Shown here: positions 38,549-47,695 of the stretch, one piece after another
Layout: each line of letters opens with the position of its first letter
Numbering within the stretch: position 1 is the first letter of the stretch
Assembly (NCBI RefSeq): GCF_000177195.2
Contig: NC_015953.1
Location: forward strand, 2,914,001 to 2,978,000
DNA: 64,000 nt
Direction: 5' to 3'
Source: Streptomyces sp. SirexAA-E
Lineage (GTDB): Bacteria; Actinomycetota; Actinomycetes; Streptomycetales; Streptomycetaceae
Notes under the pieces: generated by a model
What the model was told of the DNA's origin: nothing
The model's database searches: none
Seen by the model: the letters and a program-made list of their open reading frames with translations, nothing else
Position numbers and translations under genes: made by a program

Positions 38549-40294
38549 GTGACGAGTACAGCGCCCGAGGCCCAGCAGGGCAACGACGCCGGGGACCCCG
38601 CCCGCGACCAGCCGCCCTACTGGCAGCGGCGGCTGCGCCGCTTCGGCCATTCCGCACGGCCGGAGACGGGGCTGCGCGAGCGCCTGGTACCGCCGTACAC
38701 CCGACCCGGACGACAGTTCTGGGACGTGCTCGCCGTGCCTCCGGCACCGGCGGACCGTCTGGTGCGCTGGTCGGCGTGGGGTGGGCCGCTCCTGGTGGCG
38801 CTGGTCGCCGGGGTGCTGCGGTTCTGGAACCTGGGCAGCCCGAAGGCGGTGATATTCGACGAGACGTACTACGCCAAGGACGCCTGGGCGCTGGTGAACC
38901 AGGGGTACGAGGGGGCGTGGCCCAAGGACGTCGACAAGCTGATCCTCAGCGACCCGTCGGCGGTGGACATCCCGGTGGAGCCGGGTTACGTCGTGCATCC
39001 CCCGGTCGGCAAGTGGATCATCGGCTTCGGCGAGCAGCTCTTCGGGTTCACCCCGTTCGGCTGGCGCTTCATGGTGGCGCTGCTGGGGACCCTGTCGGTC
39101 CTGATGCTGTGCCGGATCGGGCGGCGGCTGTTCCGCTCCACGTTCCTCGGCTGCCTGGCGGGCACGCTGCTGGCCGTGGACGGCCTGCACTTCGTGATGA
39201 GCCGGACCGCGCTGCTCGACCTCGTCCTGATGTTCTTCGTGCTCGCGGCCTTCGGCTGCCTGCTCGTCGACCGCGACCGGGCCCGCCGCAGACTGGCCGC
39301 CGCGCTGCCGGTCGACGAGGACGGGGTGCTCCGCCCGGACGCCGACGTCGCCGAACGGCTGCGGCTGGGGTGGCGGCCGTGGCGCATCGCCGCCGGTCTG
39401 ATGCTGGGCCTGGCCTTCGCCACCAAGTGGAACGGGCTGTACATCCTGGCCGCGTTCGGGATCATGGCGGTCCTCTGGGACGTCGGCGCGCGGCGCACGG
39501 CCGGTGCGGTGCAGCCGTACCGGGCGGTGGTGCTGCGGGACCTGCTGCCGGCGTTCGTCTCCACGGTGCCGGTCGCCATCGGCACGTATCTGCTCTCGTG
39601 GACCGGCTGGATCGTCACCGACAAGGGCTACTACCGCGACTGGGCGGCCACCGAGGGCAAGGGCGGCACCTGGGCCTGGCTGCCGGACTGGCTGCGCAGC
39701 CTGTGGCACTACGAGAACCAGGTGTACGACTTCCACGTCGGTCTGACCTCCGGCCACACCTACCAGTCCAATCCGTGGAGCTGGATCGTGCTGGGCCGCC
39801 CGGTCTCGTACTTCTACGAGGAGGAGCCGGGCTGTGCCGCCTCCGAGACCGGCAAGTGCGCCCGCGAGGTCCTGGCGATCGGCACCCCGCTGCTGTGGTG
39901 GGCGGCGTGCGTGGCGCTGCTGTACGTGCTGTGGCGCTGGTTCTTCCGCCGCGACTGGCGGGCCGGCGCGATCGCCTGCGGGGTGGCGGCGGGCTGGGTG
40001 CCCTGGTTCTTCTACCAGGAGCGGACGATCTTCCTGTTCTACGCGGTCGTGTTCGTGCCGTTCCTGTGTCTGGCGGTGACGATGCTGGTGGGCGCGCTGC
40101 TGGGCCCGGCGACGAGGCCCTCGCCCGAGGGCGATCCGGCCGGTGAGCGGAGACGGACGCTGGGCGCGATCGCGGCGGGCGTGCTGGTGCTGCTGATCGT
40201 GTGGAACTTCGTCTATTTCTGGCCGCTGTACACGGGCACGTCGATCCCGGAGAACGCGTGGCGGGACCGCATGTGGCTGGACAGCTGGGTGTGA
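38549..40294 (+). CDS. pmt: Dolichyl/polyprenyl-phosphate-mannose protein O-mannosyltransferase
   Basis: A 581-residue GT39-type integral membrane enzyme that transfers mannose from polyprenyl-phosphate-mannose to secreted proteins during Sec export. The first external loop has the catalytic acidic motif FDETYYAKD (about 107-115). About ten membrane segments follow, and the large external loop includes HPPVGKW and the SGHTYQSNPWSW segment. In S. coelicolor this gene is needed for phiC31 infection. The 3' end has decayed copies downstream. Confidence 0.94.
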   Translation: MTSTAPEAQQGNDAGDPARDQPPYWQRRLRRFGHSARPETGLRERLVPPYTRPGRQFWDVLAVPPAPADRLVRWSAWGGPLLVALVAGVLRFWNLGSPKAVIFDETYYAKDAWALVNQGYEGAWPKDVDKLILSDPSAVDIPVEPGYVVHPPVGKWIIGFGEQLFGFTPFGWRFMVALLGTLSVLMLCRIGRRLFRSTFLGCLAGTLLAVDGLHFVMSRTALLDLVLMFFVLAAFGCLLVDRDRARRRLAAALPVDEDGVLRPDADVAERLRLGWRPWRIAAGLMLGLAFATKWNGLYILAAFGIMAVLWDVGARRTAGAVQPYRAVVLRDLLPAFVSTVPVAIGTYLLSWTGWIVTDKGYYRDWAATEGKGGTWAWLPDWLRSLWHYENQVYDFHVGLTSGHTYQSNPWSWIVLGRPVSYFYEEEPGCAASETGKCAREVLAIGTPLLWWAACVALLYVLWRWFFRRDWRAGAIACGVAAGWVPWFFYQERTIFLFYAVVFVPFLCLAVTMLVGALLGPATRPSPEGDPAGERRRTLGAIAAGVLVLLIVWNFVYFWPLYTGTSIPENAWRDRMWLDSWV

Positions 40295-40504
40295 CTGGGC
40301 AAACGCGCCTGGAGTGCTTCGCAAGGCGGAGAGGCGCCCGCATACTGGATGTATTCGGGCGTTTCGACAACGCGGCGAGGTGCCGTAGCTGTCGTCGTGC
40401 GCCCGCCAGTAATTGCGGGACAGCCCTTAGTCGCCTTTCTAAGCCACTACCCATCGACCCGCTCTTCGGCGCCTCGAAGTCGAGAGCCAGTTTCGTTGCA
40501 CACG

Positions 40505-40530
40505 GAATGTGGCTGGACAGCCGGGCGTAG
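40505..40530 (+). pseudogene. Decayed fragment of the pmt 3' end (copy a)
   Basis: GAATGTGGCTGGACAGCCGG reads MWLDSRA then stop, matching the pmt C-terminus RMWLDSWV. The rest of 40295-40504 shows no gene. Only about 26 bp can be matched, so this copy is less certain than copy b. Confidence 0.45.
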
Positions 40531-40693
40531 GGCCGACCTGATCCGGACGAGGCCCTGGCGCGCCGAGGACCCCGGTCGGGGTGGAGGAATCCGCAGCCGA
40601 CGCCGCGGTGATCATGACCACGAGGCGCATCATGTCACGCGGAGTGGGGCACGTCACCGCCTCGGGCCCACGGGCCTCCACGAACGTGCGGGA

Positions 40694-40783
40694 CGGGACT
40701 TCGTCCGTTTCCGGTCGGTCCCCACGGGCACGTCGATCGCGGAAAGGTCCTGGCGGGACCGCGTGCGGCTGGACTGCCGGGGG
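40694..40783 (+). pseudogene. Decayed fragment of the pmt 3' end (copy b)
   Basis: A 90-bp stretch resembles pmt 40203-40292 along its length. In one frame it encodes DFVRF then TGTSIAERSWRDRVRLD, against NFVYF and TGTSIPENAWRDRMWLD in pmt. CACGGGCACGTCGATC is identical in both. No start, stop or larger frame supports expression. Confidence 0.7.
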
Positions 40784-40850
40784 CGGGACCGGCGCCCGGA
40801 ACGGCCGGAAAGCGCTCTCTCGATATGCGTCGCGGTCCGATAACAACCTC

Positions 40851-40878
40851 TTCACATGTCACCGCCGTCCCGTAGAGT
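40851..40878 (+). promoter_or_regulatory. Candidate promoter of the penicillin-binding protein gene
   Basis: TTCACA (40851-40856) and TAGAGT (40873-40878) are 16 bp apart, upstream of the transpeptidase gene, giving a leader of about 55-60 bases. Confidence 0.45.
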
Positions 40879-40888
40879 CCCCAGGAAA

Positions 40889-40918
40889 CCCCCTGTTTCT
40901 GAACACGTTCAAAGGGGG
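40889..40918 (+). promoter_or_regulatory. Nested leader hairpin before the penicillin-binding protein gene
   Basis: CCCCCT (40889-40894) pairs with AGGGGG (40913-40918) and encloses a second perfect hairpin, TGAAC-AC-GTTCA (40900-40911). It lies just after the predicted start of transcription and 6 bp before the G-rich ribosome site. Confidence 0.4.
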
Positions 40919-40942
40919 CTCCAGGGGAGGGGGACTGCACCG

Positions 40943-42571
40943 ATGCGCAGTGGAGCGAAGGTCGCCGTGATCGGCGGAGTGTTCGTGCTGGCGGCCGGCG
41001 GGATCGGCTACGGCGCGTACAGCGTGCTCGGAAGTGACACGGGCGACGGTACGAGCACGGTGGCCGAGTCCACCGAGGTGAAGACGGGCCCGCCGAGCGA
41101 GAAGGAGATAGCGGAGACCTCGAAGGGCTTCCTGGAGGCGTGGGCGTCCGGCGACGCCACGGCCGCCGCGCTCCTCACCGACAACGAGACCGCCGCCGAA
41201 CCGCTGCTGACGGGTTACGCCGAGGACGCGCACGTCACGAAGGCCGTGATCACCCCGGGCCCGGCCGTCGGCGCCAAGGTGCCGTACACGGTGAAGGCGA
41301 CGGTGTCCTTCGAGGGGAAGTCCAAGCCCTGGTCGTACTCCTCCGAGCTGACCGTGGTGCGCGGTCTGACCACCGGGAAGGCGCTCGTCGACTGGGATCC
41401 CGCCGTGATCCACCCGGAGCTGACCGAGGGCGCGGTGCTGAAGACCGGCGAGTCGTCCACGGCGGCGATCGAGGCCGTCGACCGCAACGGCACGGTCCTG
41501 GACAAGGAGACCTACCCGTCGCTGGGGACGATCCTGGACAGCCTGCGCGAGAAGTACGGTTCCACCACCGGCGGTTCGCCCGGTGTCGAGACCTGGATCG
41601 AGCCGGCCGACGGACAGCCGGACACCACGCTGCTGACGCTCGCCAAGGGGAAGCCCGGCAAGCTGCGGACGACGCTGGACGCGAACGCCCAGGCGGCGGC
41701 GGAGAAGGCGGTCAAGCAGTTCAGCTCGGCGTCGGTGGTCGCCGTGACGCCGTCCACGGGCGCGATACGCGCGGTCGCCAACAACCCGGCGACCGGCTTC
41801 AACACGGCGATGCAGGGCGGGCAGGCGCCCGGCTCCACGATGAAGATCGTGACGGCCGCGATGCTGATGGAGAAGGGGCTCGTCTCCGCGAACAGCCCGG
41901 TGGAGTGCCCGAAGGAAGCGACCTGGCAGGGCCGCACCTTCCACAACCTCGACTACTTCGAACTCCCGCCCACCGACACGTTCACCACCAGCTTCGCCCG
42001 CTCCTGCAACACCGCCTTCATCAAGCTGATCGACGAGACCGAGGACGACGCCGCGCTCGCCAAGGAGGCCCGGGACGTCTTCGGGATCGGGCTGGACTGG
42101 AAGACCGGTGTCGTCTCCGTCGACGGCAAGGTGCCCGAGGAGGTCGGTGGCGAGGCGGCCGCCCAGTACATCGGCCAGGGCACCATCCAGATGAACACGC
42201 TCAACATGGCGTCCGTCACCGCCACCGCGCGCACCGGGACGTTCCACCAGCCGTTCCTCGTGGCATCCGAGCTGGACGGCCGGCAGTTCGCCACGGCCTC
42301 CCGCTCACTGCCGCAGAACGTCACCGGGCAGCTGAACGACATGATGCGGGCCACCGCGAACTGGGGCACCGGCAAGGCGGCCATGGCCTCGGTCGGCGGC
42401 GACAAGGGCGCCAAGACCGGCTCCGCCGAGGTCGACGGCCAGGGCACATCCAACAGCTGGTTCACCGGATTCAGCGACGACCTCGCCGCCGCGGCGGTCG
42501 TCCAGTCCGGCGGCCACGGCGGCGACGCGGCCGGGCCGGTGGTCGCGGCGGTCCTGGGCGCCGGTTCCTGA
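40943..42571 (+). CDS. Penicillin-binding transpeptidase with MecA_N (NTF2-like) domain
   Basis: A 542-residue cell-wall cross-linking enzyme. An N-terminal signal anchor (about 5-28) is followed by an NTF2-like MecA_N domain (about 55-160), a linker, and the transpeptidase domain. Active-site motifs: Ser298-Thr-Met-Lys, Ser354-Cys-Asn and Lys491-Thr-Gly. There is no glycosyltransferase domain, so it is class B. ATG 40943 follows GGGGAGGGGG. S. coelicolor has similar proteins at this locus, from memory. Confidence 0.92.
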   Translation: MRSGAKVAVIGGVFVLAAGGIGYGAYSVLGSDTGDGTSTVAESTEVKTGPPSEKEIAETSKGFLEAWASGDATAAALLTDNETAAEPLLTGYAEDAHVTKAVITPGPAVGAKVPYTVKATVSFEGKSKPWSYSSELTVVRGLTTGKALVDWDPAVIHPELTEGAVLKTGESSTAAIEAVDRNGTVLDKETYPSLGTILDSLREKYGSTTGGSPGVETWIEPADGQPDTTLLTLAKGKPGKLRTTLDANAQAAAEKAVKQFSSASVVAVTPSTGAIRAVANNPATGFNTAMQGGQAPGSTMKIVTAAMLMEKGLVSANSPVECPKEATWQGRTFHNLDYFELPPTDTFTTSFARSCNTAFIKLIDETEDDAALAKEARDVFGIGLDWKTGVVSVDGKVPEEVGGEAAAQYIGQGTIQMNTLNMASVTATARTGTFHQPFLVASELDGRQFATASRSLPQNVTGQLNDMMRATANWGTGKAAMASVGGDKGAKTGSAEVDGQGTSNSWFTGFSDDLAAAAVVQSGGHGGDAAGPVVAAVLGAGS

Positions 42572-42653
42572 TCACCGGTTCCCGATCCGGGATGCGGCCG
42601 CCACCGCTGAAGTCCCTGGTGCCGGAACCGGCCCGTTCAGTAGCGTGCGGGGC

Positions 42654-43163
42654 ATGAGCACATCGGACATGACCCCCACCACGACCTCATCCGACGCCCA
42701 CCCCCGGTTCGCCGAGGCCCTGCGTGAGCTGGGCCTCGACGTCGGCGTACGCCGCTTCCCGGACGCCACCCGCACCGCCGCCGAGGCCGCCGCCGCGATC
42801 GGCTGCGAGCTCAGCCAGATCGTCAAGTCGCTGATCTTCGAGGCGGACGGCGCACCGGTGCTCGTCCTGATGGACGGCTCCTCCCGGGTGGACGTCGAGC
42901 GCGTACGGGCCGAGCTCGGCGCGGGCAAGGTCAAACGGGCCGGGGCCGACCTGGTGCGGGAGGCCACGGGGTACGCCATCGGCGGCGTCCCGCCCTTCGG
43001 CCACCGTACGAAGTCCCGGGTGCTGGCCGACCGCGGCCTGCTCGACCACGCGGTGGTGTGGGCGGCCGCGGGCACCCCGCACACGGTCTTCCCGCTCGAC
43101 CCGAAGAGTCTGATCGCGCATGCCGGCGGCACCCTGGTGGACGTGCGCGAGCAGATCGCGTGA
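42654..43163 (+). CDS. YbaK/EbsC-family aminoacyl-tRNA deacylase
   Basis: A 169-residue YbaK-type domain that removes wrongly attached amino acids from tRNA. The conserved KSLIF strand, the glycine-rich GYAIGGVPPFGH segment and the PLDPKSL region fit the family. ATG 42654 is used; GTG 42645 is possible. Its stop overlaps the next GTG by 4 bp. Confidence 0.88.
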   Translation: MSTSDMTPTTTSSDAHPRFAEALRELGLDVGVRRFPDATRTAAEAAAAIGCELSQIVKSLIFEADGAPVLVLMDGSSRVDVERVRAELGAGKVKRAGADLVREATGYAIGGVPPFGHRTKSRVLADRGLLDHAVVWAAAGTPHTVFPLDPKSLIAHAGGTLVDVREQIA

Positions 43164-44011
43164 CCCCGCTGGTGGCGGCCGCCGTCCTGGTGGCCGCGAT
43201 GACCCACGCCGGCTGGAACGCCATCGCCCACGCGATACGCGACCAGCTCCTGTCCTTCACCCTGATCTCCGGGGGCGGGGCGCTGATCGGCGCCGTCCTG
43301 GCCGTGGCCGCACCGCTCCCGGCGGCCGGAGCCTGGCCGTACCTGCTGCTCTCCTCGGCGCTGCACGTGGCCTACATGGCGCTGCTGATGCGCTCGTTCA
43401 CTCTGGGCGACTTCGGCCAGATGTATCCGATCGCCCGGGGCACGGCCCCGCTCGTGGTGACGGTCCTGGCCGCCGTCTTCGTCGGTGAGCGCCCCGACGG
43501 CTGGGCGACCGCGGGGGTGGCGGTGGCCTCTGCCGGGCTTGTGGGGCTCGCGTTGTGGGGCATCCGGGGGTCCGGCAAGCGCCCGAACGGCCCGGCGATC
43601 CTGGCCGCCCTGGCGACCGGCCTGGCCATCGCCGGGTACACCACGGTCGACGGGGTCGGGGTGCGCGCCTCGGGCACCCCGCTCGGCTACATCGCCTGGC
43701 TGATGATCGTCCAGGGCGTCGTCATCCCCGCCTACGCCTTCTGGCGCCGACGCGGCGCGCTGGCCGCCCAGGTGTCCCCGTACCTGAGGCGCGGACTCAT
43801 CGGGGCGGCCCTGTCGGTCACCGCGTACGCCCTCGTGCTGTGGGCCCAGACCAAGGCCCCGCTGGCCCCGGTCGCGGCCCTGCGGGAGTCCTCGATCATC
43901 GTGGGCGCCGCGATCGGGGCGCTGTTCTTCAAGGAACGGTTCGGCGCGCCGCGAATCGCGGCGGCCGGGCTGATGGTCGTGGGCATCGGGCTGATGCTGC
44001 ACACGAGTTGA
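43160..44011 (+). CDS. EamA/DMT-family membrane transporter
   Basis: A 283-residue protein with about ten membrane segments in two EamA halves; the second carries the family's ESS-x-I-V-G-A-x-x-G-A-L-F-F-K-E-R-F ending. GTG 43160 overlaps the YbaK stop (GTGA), so the two are coupled. Substrate is unknown; relatives export amino acids or metabolites. Confidence 0.88.
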   Translation: MTPLVAAAVLVAAMTHAGWNAIAHAIRDQLLSFTLISGGGALIGAVLAVAAPLPAAGAWPYLLLSSALHVAYMALLMRSFTLGDFGQMYPIARGTAPLVVTVLAAVFVGERPDGWATAGVAVASAGLVGLALWGIRGSGKRPNGPAILAALATGLAIAGYTTVDGVGVRASGTPLGYIAWLMIVQGVVIPAYAFWRRRGALAAQVSPYLRRGLIGAALSVTAYALVLWAQTKAPLAPVAALRESSIIVGAAIGALFFKERFGAPRIAAAGLMVVGIGLMLHTS

Positions 44012-44018
44012 CCGGGCT

Positions 44019-44065
44019 CCCGGGCCGGAGGCGGGCGGTTCCGCCGCCTGCCGCCGTGGCCCGGG
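44019..44065. terminator. Terminator-like hairpin between convergent genes
   Basis: CCCGGGCC (44019-44026) pairs with GGCCCGGG (44058-44065), enclosing an inner GGCGG/CCGCC stem, between the EamA and SDR genes. The rest of the 116-bp gap shows no gene. Confidence 0.55.
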
Positions 44066-44127
44066 GACCGTCACGGGTGCGCCGTCCCACGGAGCGACGC
44101 CCGTCCCGAAGAGGGCACGTCTCGCGC

Positions 44128-44922
44128 CTACTCGCCCCGCATCGCCTTGCGGAAGCCGGTGTTGACGCCCATCAGGCCGCCGTCCACCCGCAGGGTCGTC
44201 CCGGTGACCCAGGACGCGTCCGAGGACGCCAGGAAGGCCACGGCGGCCGCGATGTCGTCCGGTTCACCGATCCGGCCGAGCGGGTAGAGGGCGCTCGCCC
44301 GCGCCAGGTCGTCGTCGCGCCCGGCCCACCCCTCGGTGCGGATGGTGCCGGGGGCGACCAGGTTGACCCTGACCCCGCGCGGGCCCGCGTGGCCGGCCAG
44401 TGTCCGGGTGAGGCTGCCCAGGCCCGCCTTCGCGGCGCTGTAGGCGTGCCCGCCGAAGTCCTGCTCGCCGTTGACGGAACCGATGTTGACGACGGCGCCC
44501 CGGCCCGAGGCCACCAGGTGCGGCAGCGCGGCCCGGGAGCAGCGGTAGGGGCCGGACAGGGTGATGTCGAGCGTGTGGTCCCAGGAGTCGTCCGCCTCGT
44601 CCTCGAAGAGCTCGGCGTCCTCGTGGTTGGCGTAGGCGTTGTTGACGAGGATGTCGAGCCCGCCGAAGACGGCGACGGCGTGGGCCACCGCCGCCTCGAC
44701 GGCGGCGCGGTCGCCCACGTCGCAGGCCAGGGCTTCGGCGGTGCCGCCCCTCTCCCGTATCTCCCCGGCGGTGTGCGAGGCCCGGTCGGCGACCAGGTCG
44801 GTGACGAGGACGGCCGCGCCCTCGGCGGCCAGGCGGCGGGCCGTGGCGGCGCCGATGCCCCGGCCCGCTCCGGTGACGAGTGCGGTGCATCCGGCCAGAC
44901 GTGTGCTGATGATGTCGGTCAC
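44128..44922 (-). CDS. SDR-family oxidoreductase
   Basis: A 264-residue classical short-chain dehydrogenase. The cofactor motif TGAGRGIG is near 16-23, NNAYA replaces the usual NNAG, the catalytic Tyr-x-x-x-Lys is YSAAK, and the C-terminal DGGLMG ending is typical. The substrate cannot be told. GTG 44922 overlaps the upstream serine-hydrolase stop by 4 bp, so they form an operon. Confidence 0.88.
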   Translation of the reverse strand: MTDIISTRLAGCTALVTGAGRGIGAATARRLAAEGAAVLVTDLVADRASHTAGEIRERGGTAEALACDVGDRAAVEAAVAHAVAVFGGLDILVNNAYANHEDAELFEDEADDSWDHTLDITLSGPYRCSRAALPHLVASGRGAVVNIGSVNGEQDFGGHAYSAAKAGLGSLTRTLAGHAGPRGVRVNLVAPGTIRTEGWAGRDDDLARASALYPLGRIGEPDDIAAAVAFLASSDASWVTGTTLRVDGGLMGVNTGFRKAMRGE

Positions 44923-46106
44923 AGCGCCGACCGTACCGCTCTGACCAGGGCCTGGGAACGGGGATCGGCGGTGACTCCCTTCCGCAGTCCGTTGGTCACG
45001 TAGCCCAGCGCGATGCCCGACTCCGGGTCGGCGAAGCCCAGCGATCCGCCCCGGCCGGGGTGGCCGAAGGAGCCGGGCGCCAGCAGCGGGGCGGCCGGGC
45101 CGTGCAGCATGTAGCCGAGGCCGAAGCGGGTGGAGACGACGAGGACCCGGTCCGGCCCGGCGGACTCCTCGGTGCGGGCCAGGGTGAGGGTGGCGGGGGC
45201 GAACAGCCGGTGGCCGTCGACCTCGCCGATCATCGCCGCGTAGCAGCGGGCCAGTCCGCGTGCGGTGGCCACGCCGTTGGAGGCGGGGAGTTCGGCCGCG
45301 CGGTAGGCGGGGTCGTTCTCGTCGGGGAAGGGGTCGATCGCCTCGAAGGCCCGCCGGGTCAGCGAGGCCGGGTCGCTGTAGGCCTCGACGACGGTCCGCT
45401 TGGGGCGCATGCGCAGGGTGCCGCCGTTGCCGTCCCCGGCCGGGGGTTCCACGGGGCCGATGCGGCCGATCCGGTGGGCCTCGTCGGACGGCAGCCCGAA
45501 CCAGAAGTCCAGCCCGAGCGGCCGGGCGATCTCCTCGGCGACCCAGCGCCCGATGGTGCGGCCGGTGACCCGGCGGACGAGCTCGCCGATGAGCCAGCTG
45601 TAGGTCTGGGGGTGGTAGCCGTGGTCCGTGCCGGGCTCCCACTGGGGCCCCTGGGCGGCGACGGCCCGCGGCCCGCTGATCCCGTCGGCGGCCTCCTCGG
45701 GGGTCAACGGCGTGTCCAGCGCGGCCAGTCCGGCCCGGTGGGCCAGCAGGTGGCGTACGAGGACGCGTTCCTTGCCGTTGGCCTTGAACTCCGGCCAGTA
45801 CGTGCCGACGGGGGCGTCCAGGTCCACCTGTCCGCGCTGGTGCAGCAGCAGCGGTACGGCGGCGGCGACGCCTTTCCCGGCCGAGCGGACGATCTGGACG
45901 GTGTCCACGGCCCAGGGTTCGGTGCCCTCCACGTCCCTGGTACCGGCCCACAGGTCCACGACCTTGCGCCCGTGCCGGTAGACGGCCACGGCCGCGCCCC
46001 GTTCCCCTCGCTGTTCGAAGTTACGGACGAACGCGTCCCGTACCGCCTCGAACCCTGGTGCCACCGTGCCTCGTACGTCCACGCCTGCTCCCGCACTCCC
46101 GCTCAT
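44919..46106 (-). CDS. Beta-lactamase-fold serine hydrolase (EstB/class C type)
   Basis: A 395-residue esterase-like protein of the beta-lactamase family. The nucleophile motif Ser-x-x-Lys is SAGK (about 79-82), a Tyr-x-Ser-type element lies in HPQTYSW, and HPGRGG near the C-terminus replaces the KTG motif, as in EstB-type esterases. No signal peptide is seen. ATG 46106 or 46121 may start it. It lies 53 bp after cbiO and is coupled to the SDR gene. Confidence 0.85.
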   Translation of the reverse strand: MSGSAGAGVDVRGTVAPGFEAVRDAFVRNFEQRGERGAAVAVYRHGRKVVDLWAGTRDVEGTEPWAVDTVQIVRSAGKGVAAAVPLLLHQRGQVDLDAPVGTYWPEFKANGKERVLVRHLLAHRAGLAALDTPLTPEEAADGISGPRAVAAQGPQWEPGTDHGYHPQTYSWLIGELVRRVTGRTIGRWVAEEIARPLGLDFWFGLPSDEAHRIGRIGPVEPPAGDGNGGTLRMRPKRTVVEAYSDPASLTRRAFEAIDPFPDENDPAYRAAELPASNGVATARGLARCYAAMIGEVDGHRLFAPATLTLARTEESAGPDRVLVVSTRFGLGYMLHGPAAPLLAPGSFGHPGRGGSLGFADPESGIALGYVTNGLRKGVTADPRSQALVRAVRSAL

Positions 46107-46159
46107 GCCCCCATGGTGCATCGCGGCACGGGCGGAGCGGCTGCCGGGTCACCGACTGT

Positions 46160-46936
46160 TCACGGACGCGGAACGGCGACGGAACGCGGATCGAAGCCGA
46201 AGGGCAGCTCCAGCCGGTGCCGGCGCATCAACTCCTCGTCGCACAGCAGGTCCTGGGTGCGGTTGTCGGCGGCGATGACCCCGTCGCCGAGGATGACGGC
46301 GCGCGGGCAGAGTTCGAGGGCGTACGGCAGGTCGTGGGTGACCATCAGCACCGTGACGTCCAGGTCCCGCAGGATGTCGGCGAGTTCGCGGCGGGAGGCC
46401 GGGTCGAGGTTGGAGGAGGGTTCGTCCAGGACGAGGATCTCCGGCTCCATGGCGAGGACGGTGGCGACGGCGACCCTCCGGCGCTGCCCGAAGGAGAGGT
46501 GGTGCGGCGGTCGGGCCGCGAACCGCTCCATGCCGACCCGCTCGAGCGCGGCCGTCACCCGCTCCTCCAGTTCCGCGCCGCGCAGCCCGGCCGAGGCGGG
46601 CCCGAAGGCGACGTCCTCGCGGACGGTCGGCATGAAGAGCTGGTCGTCCGGGTCCTGGAAGACGATCCCGACCCGGCGCCGGATCTCCGCCAGGTTCCGC
46701 TTCTCCACGGGCAGTCCGGCGATCCGGACGGTGCCCGCGCCCGCGTCCAGGATGCCGTTGAGGTGCAGGACGAGGGTGGTCTTGCCCGCGCCGTTGGGGC
46801 CGAGCAGGGCGACGCGCTCGCCGCGCTCCACGGTCAGGTCGACCCCGAAGAGGGCCTGGTGGCCGTCGGGGTAGGCGTAGGCGAGGCCACTGACTTCGAG
46901 GGACGGCGCGGCGGCGGCCGGCTGGACGGTGCTCAT
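46160..46936 (-). CDS. cbiO: Energy-coupling factor ATPase of the nickel/cobalt importer
   Basis: A 258-residue ABC ATPase. Walker A GPNGAGKTT, Q-loop VFQDPDDQLF, signature LSFGQ, Walker B ILVLDEPSSNLD and the H-loop VTHD are all visible, and the short Q-D-P-D-D-Q segment is typical of CbiO/EcfA. ATG 46936 overlaps the cbiQ stop (ATGA). Confidence 0.93.
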   Translation of the reverse strand: MSTVQPAAAAPSLEVSGLAYAYPDGHQALFGVDLTVERGERVALLGPNGAGKTTLVLHLNGILDAGAGTVRIAGLPVEKRNLAEIRRRVGIVFQDPDDQLFMPTVREDVAFGPASAGLRGAELEERVTAALERVGMERFAARPPHHLSFGQRRRVAVATVLAMEPEILVLDEPSSNLDPASRRELADILRDLDVTVLMVTHDLPYALELCPRAVILGDGVIAADNRTQDLLCDEELMRRHRLELPFGFDPRSVAVPRP

Positions 46937-47694
46937 ACGGTCCATCCCAGCAGACAGACTCCCAGGGCGAGCACGGGGAGGGCCGAGGCGTACGCCCACT
47001 GGGTGCGGGAGGCGGTGACCTCGTCGATCACCGGCAGGGTGCCGGTGTAGCCCCGGCTGACCATCGCGAGGTGGACGCGCTCGCCGCGTTCGTACGAGCG
47101 GATGAACAGCGCGCCGGCCGTCTTGGCCAGGACCCCCCAGTGCCGTACGCCGCGCGCCTCGAAGCCCCGGGAGCGGCGGGCGATCGACATCCGGCGCAGC
47201 TCGTCGGTGATCACGTCGCCGTAGCGGAGCATGAAGGACGCGATCTGGACGAGCAGCGGCGGCAGCCTCAGGCGCTGGAGGCCGAGCAGCAGGGAGCGCA
47301 GCTCGGTGGTGGAGGCCAGCAGCACGGACGCGGCGACGCCGAGCGTGCCCTTGGCGAGGACGTTCCAGGCGCCCCAGAGGCCGGGGACGCTGACGGACAG
47401 GCCGAGCAGCTCGGTCTGTTCACCGGGCACGACGAACGGCATGAGCAGGGCGAACGCCACGAACGGCACCTCGATGACCAGCCGCTTCAGCAGGAAGCCG
47501 GCCGGGACGCGGGCCACCGCCGCGACGGCGGCGAGCAGCACGGCGTACAGCGCGAACGCCCAGAGCGCCTCGCGGGGCGTGGAGACGACGACCAGGACGA
47601 AGCCGAGGACCGCGACGAGCTTGCAGTGCGGCGGCAGCCGGTGGACCGGCGAGTGCCCGTGCCGGTAGAGCGTGTGGGCGTGGCCCGCGCCCAT
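46933..47694 (-). CDS. cbiQ: ECF transporter transmembrane protein CbiQ/NikQ
   Basis: A 253-residue membrane protein with about five segments. The cytoplasmic coupling motifs SIARRSRGFE and the AMVSRGYTG ending bind the ATPase. HAHTLYRHGHS at the N-terminus is His-rich. It starts one base after the cbiM stop and is coupled to cbiO. Confidence 0.92.
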   Translation of the reverse strand: MGAGHAHTLYRHGHSPVHRLPPHCKLVAVLGFVLVVVSTPREALWAFALYAVLLAAVAAVARVPAGFLLKRLVIEVPFVAFALLMPFVVPGEQTELLGLSVSVPGLWGAWNVLAKGTLGVAASVLLASTTELRSLLLGLQRLRLPPLLVQIASFMLRYGDVITDELRRMSIARRSRGFEARGVRHWGVLAKTAGALFIRSYERGERVHLAMVSRGYTGTLPVIDEVTASRTQWAYASALPVLALGVCLLGWTV

Positions 47695-47695
47695 C

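Noticed and set aside
40349..40843. A 164-codon frame downstream of pmt as a real gene
   Set aside because: It has no ribosome site and mixed composition; the only recognisable part is a decayed pmt end.
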